Assembly (NCBI GenBank): GCA_037013685.1
Contig: CM072896.1
Span: forward strand, 12,287,444-12,351,443
Length of the DNA: 64,000 nucleotides
Direction of reading: 5' to 3'
Source of the DNA: Acridotheres tristis
Taxonomy: Eukaryota; Chordata; Aves; Passeriformes; Sturnidae
A program made the translations under genes and the position numbers. Below, piece after piece: positions 62,271 through 64,000 of this stretch. Numbering within the stretch: the first letter of the stretch is position 1; every line of letters starts with the position of its first letter. A model generated the notes under the pieces. That model was not told the origin of the DNA. It saw nothing but the letters and a program-made list of their open reading frames with translations, and did not search any database.

Positions 62271-63469
62271 TAGTCTTCTTTTGACCACCCTGAGATGACC
62301 TGGCACCTCTTCATGCACCTGCCGTAAAACTTAAAGGCTTCAGAAATTCTTTTCTTTGAAGTGTCCTAATAATAACAGCCTAACCTTTGATGTTTCTTCC
62401 TGTACCACATGCTTGAACTTCTTATAATCTAAAGTGTATAGCCTTCAATTGCTACACACAAACGGGTTGCACATCTTGAGAACACAACACTGTAAACCTA
62501 ATGCAAGCTGTAGTAATGACGGGTTTATTTCATTTGTATTTAGCGCTTTACTTATCCAGCATCATAAACCTAAACACTTAACACACCAATCGGGCATTAA
62601 CCATCCAGGCTGATTAGCATGGAGCAGAATTCACCTTCTGCAGCCTGGAGACAGAAGAGATAAACTCATGTAAAATAAACTTTGTGTGCAAATATGATAT
62701 TTTAGAAGATCCTTTTCACACTAAAAATTGGAAAGTCTGCTTCCGATGGCCTGAGATCCCATTCAGAGAATATTTTTTCAGTACATAAAATTTAACAGAC
62801 CCCGAAAAAGCTGGGGAAAGTTATTTTTAAAAACCATTCCTAGCCTGATCATTACCTCAGGTTCCTGTAAGTTTTTACAGAGCTCTCTGAGAATGTCTTT
62901 CCAGCTCTGTTTTATGTTACTTCACAGATTTTTAATATTCAATAGTCCTTATCCCGTGCAAATGTTTAGATCTAAAAAAGAATTGTTCCTAGTCTCTATT
63001 TTTAACTTGTACATCGGGGATGAATTTCATCCAAGATGTATCATTTATATAGCTCTGGAGAGACAGAAAACACATCCTCCATGTAGCCCCAGTCCTGCAC
63101 GAGCTCATGAGAATGCTGAACTTCTGCTGAAAATTTTGAGCATCCACAGGGTGCTCTTCCATCATTGTTGAAATTTCTGTCTTTCCTGTTAATCACTCTT
63201 TTGGGCAGCTATTTTCAGCTGATTGTTTGTCTTCTTATGGTTTTCCAAAACTTCAGGACATTAGACCTAATCTTACTCTTTGACTGGGATTTTTTTCTTA
63301 AGATTGTTTTTGACAACAGTAAACCTTGTGGGAAAATTTTTAACTAAGAATAATTATTCACATTTTAGGGTAGTGTCCTTTGTCCAATTACTCAAAAGAA
63401 CAGAAAGGGATTTTATCTTCATAACTAGCATTTACAAAGAAATAATCACCACTGAAGAGAAAAGTCCTT
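62271..63469. other. AT-rich non-coding DNA
   Basis: Frames of 60-104 codons occur from 62893 onward on the plus strand, without domains. Nothing is recognised. Confidence 0.5.
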
Positions 63470-63927
63470 TTGAGCAAACCAGAGAAAACGGCTCAGTCCA
63501 TACTGCTCACACGCACCAGGAAGGAGAACATGTGGTTCTGGGTCTCTCTAGAGTTCCAGTTTCTTGTCAGATGTTTGCAGGGGATCCAAACTGAGCTCAG
63601 TTCAGCTGACCAAGATTCAACCCCTTTGGCTCTCACTGCAAGATTAGAAGCCAAATTTGTAAATTACCAAAAGGAGAGCAGTTCCAGTTACACTGATATA
63701 GCTGCTCGAATAGCTACAATAGAATGGAAAAAGAGTTGGAGAGGGTGACAAGTATGAACAACACAGCTTCAGCCTCCAAGAATGCGCAGGTTAAATACCC
63801 TAAGCCTCTTGGAAACTGAAAAAATAATACTGAAATGACTAACAGAGACATAGTAAAGCTCCATAATATCAAGAATGATGTAGACAGGATGTATGAGGAA
63901 GGAGCAATCACTCCCCAGGAGAGTTGA
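63470..63927 (+). pseudogene. coding-like stretch at window edge, unidentified
   Basis: A plus-strand frame is open for 92 codons (63470-63748). Its last part (ARLEAKFVNYQKES onward) is charged and helix-prone. A second frame begins at an ATG at 63724 and stays open, apart from one stop at 63817, to 63925. Together they look like one decayed coding stretch with a frame change near 63724-63748. The minus strand is also open for 94 codons, which weakens the case. I do not recognise the family; a retroelement ORF relic or chance are both possible. Confidence 0.2.
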
Positions 63928-64000
63928 GTGGCCATCAGATGAAACTTGTAAATGTCAAGTTCAGAAGGAAAATAGGGCATTCTTGATATACAGTGCATAG

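Noticed and set aside
1..64000. tRNA, rRNA, snRNA, CRISPR array, operon or phage-type gene cluster
   Set aside because: Looked for by eye on both strands; no cloverleaf with conserved boxes, no regularly spaced direct repeats with unique spacers, and no compact gene order. The sequence is vertebrate non-coding DNA.

Overview
The window looks like nuclear DNA from a bird. The clearest taxonomic marker is a reverse-oriented 3' end of a CR1 LINE at about 39578-39800. Very old MIR/CORE-SINE-like remnants and sparse interspersed repeats also fit a bird. No operon-like gene spacing, ribosomal RNA, tRNA, CRISPR array or insertion sequence was seen. I could not name any protein-coding gene here. Nearly all open frames are short, start anywhere and match chance expectation for AT-rich DNA. 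The window reads as intergenic or deep intronic sequence.

Layout, left third (1-26 kb): AT-rich single-copy DNA broken by GC-richer patches at 3.9-5.2, 9.5-11.4 and 22 kb. It holds an (AT)n microsatellite (6433-6471), a TATG-rich tract (about 15.2 kb), a hairpin-forming inverted repeat (17162-17230), an exact 35-bp tandem duplication (20442-20511), several decayed ancient repeats, and a pair of identical 15-base POU/homeodomain-like motifs at 2231 and 2645.

Middle (26-49 kb): a small CpG-rich patch at 26.2-26.35 kb, an A-rich coding-like relic at 28.6-29.1 kb, a pyrimidine tract, an ancient SINE-like piece at 31 kb, a 94-codon open frame at 31.9 kb, the CR1 fragment, a candidate regulatory block at 46.15-46.47 kb with a perfect 14-bp palindrome, and a MIR-like remnant at 48 kb.

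Right third (49-64 kb): the most striking object, a strong CpG island at 49.2-49.8 kb whose right half is a 20-bp GC-rich minisatellite. Its minus strand carries regularly spaced runs of G (predicted G-quadruplexes). A good splice-donor match follows the island. Beyond it lie a weaker 20-bp-period degenerate repeat, another ancient SINE remnant, AT-rich blocks resembling conserved non-coding elements at 60.4-61.8 kb, and a coding-like stretch at the right edge that may continue outside the window.

What can be said functionally is limited: two CpG-rich patches are the only plausible promoters, and several AT-rich blocks are plausible enhancers. All regulatory calls here are inference from composition and motifs, not from alignment.
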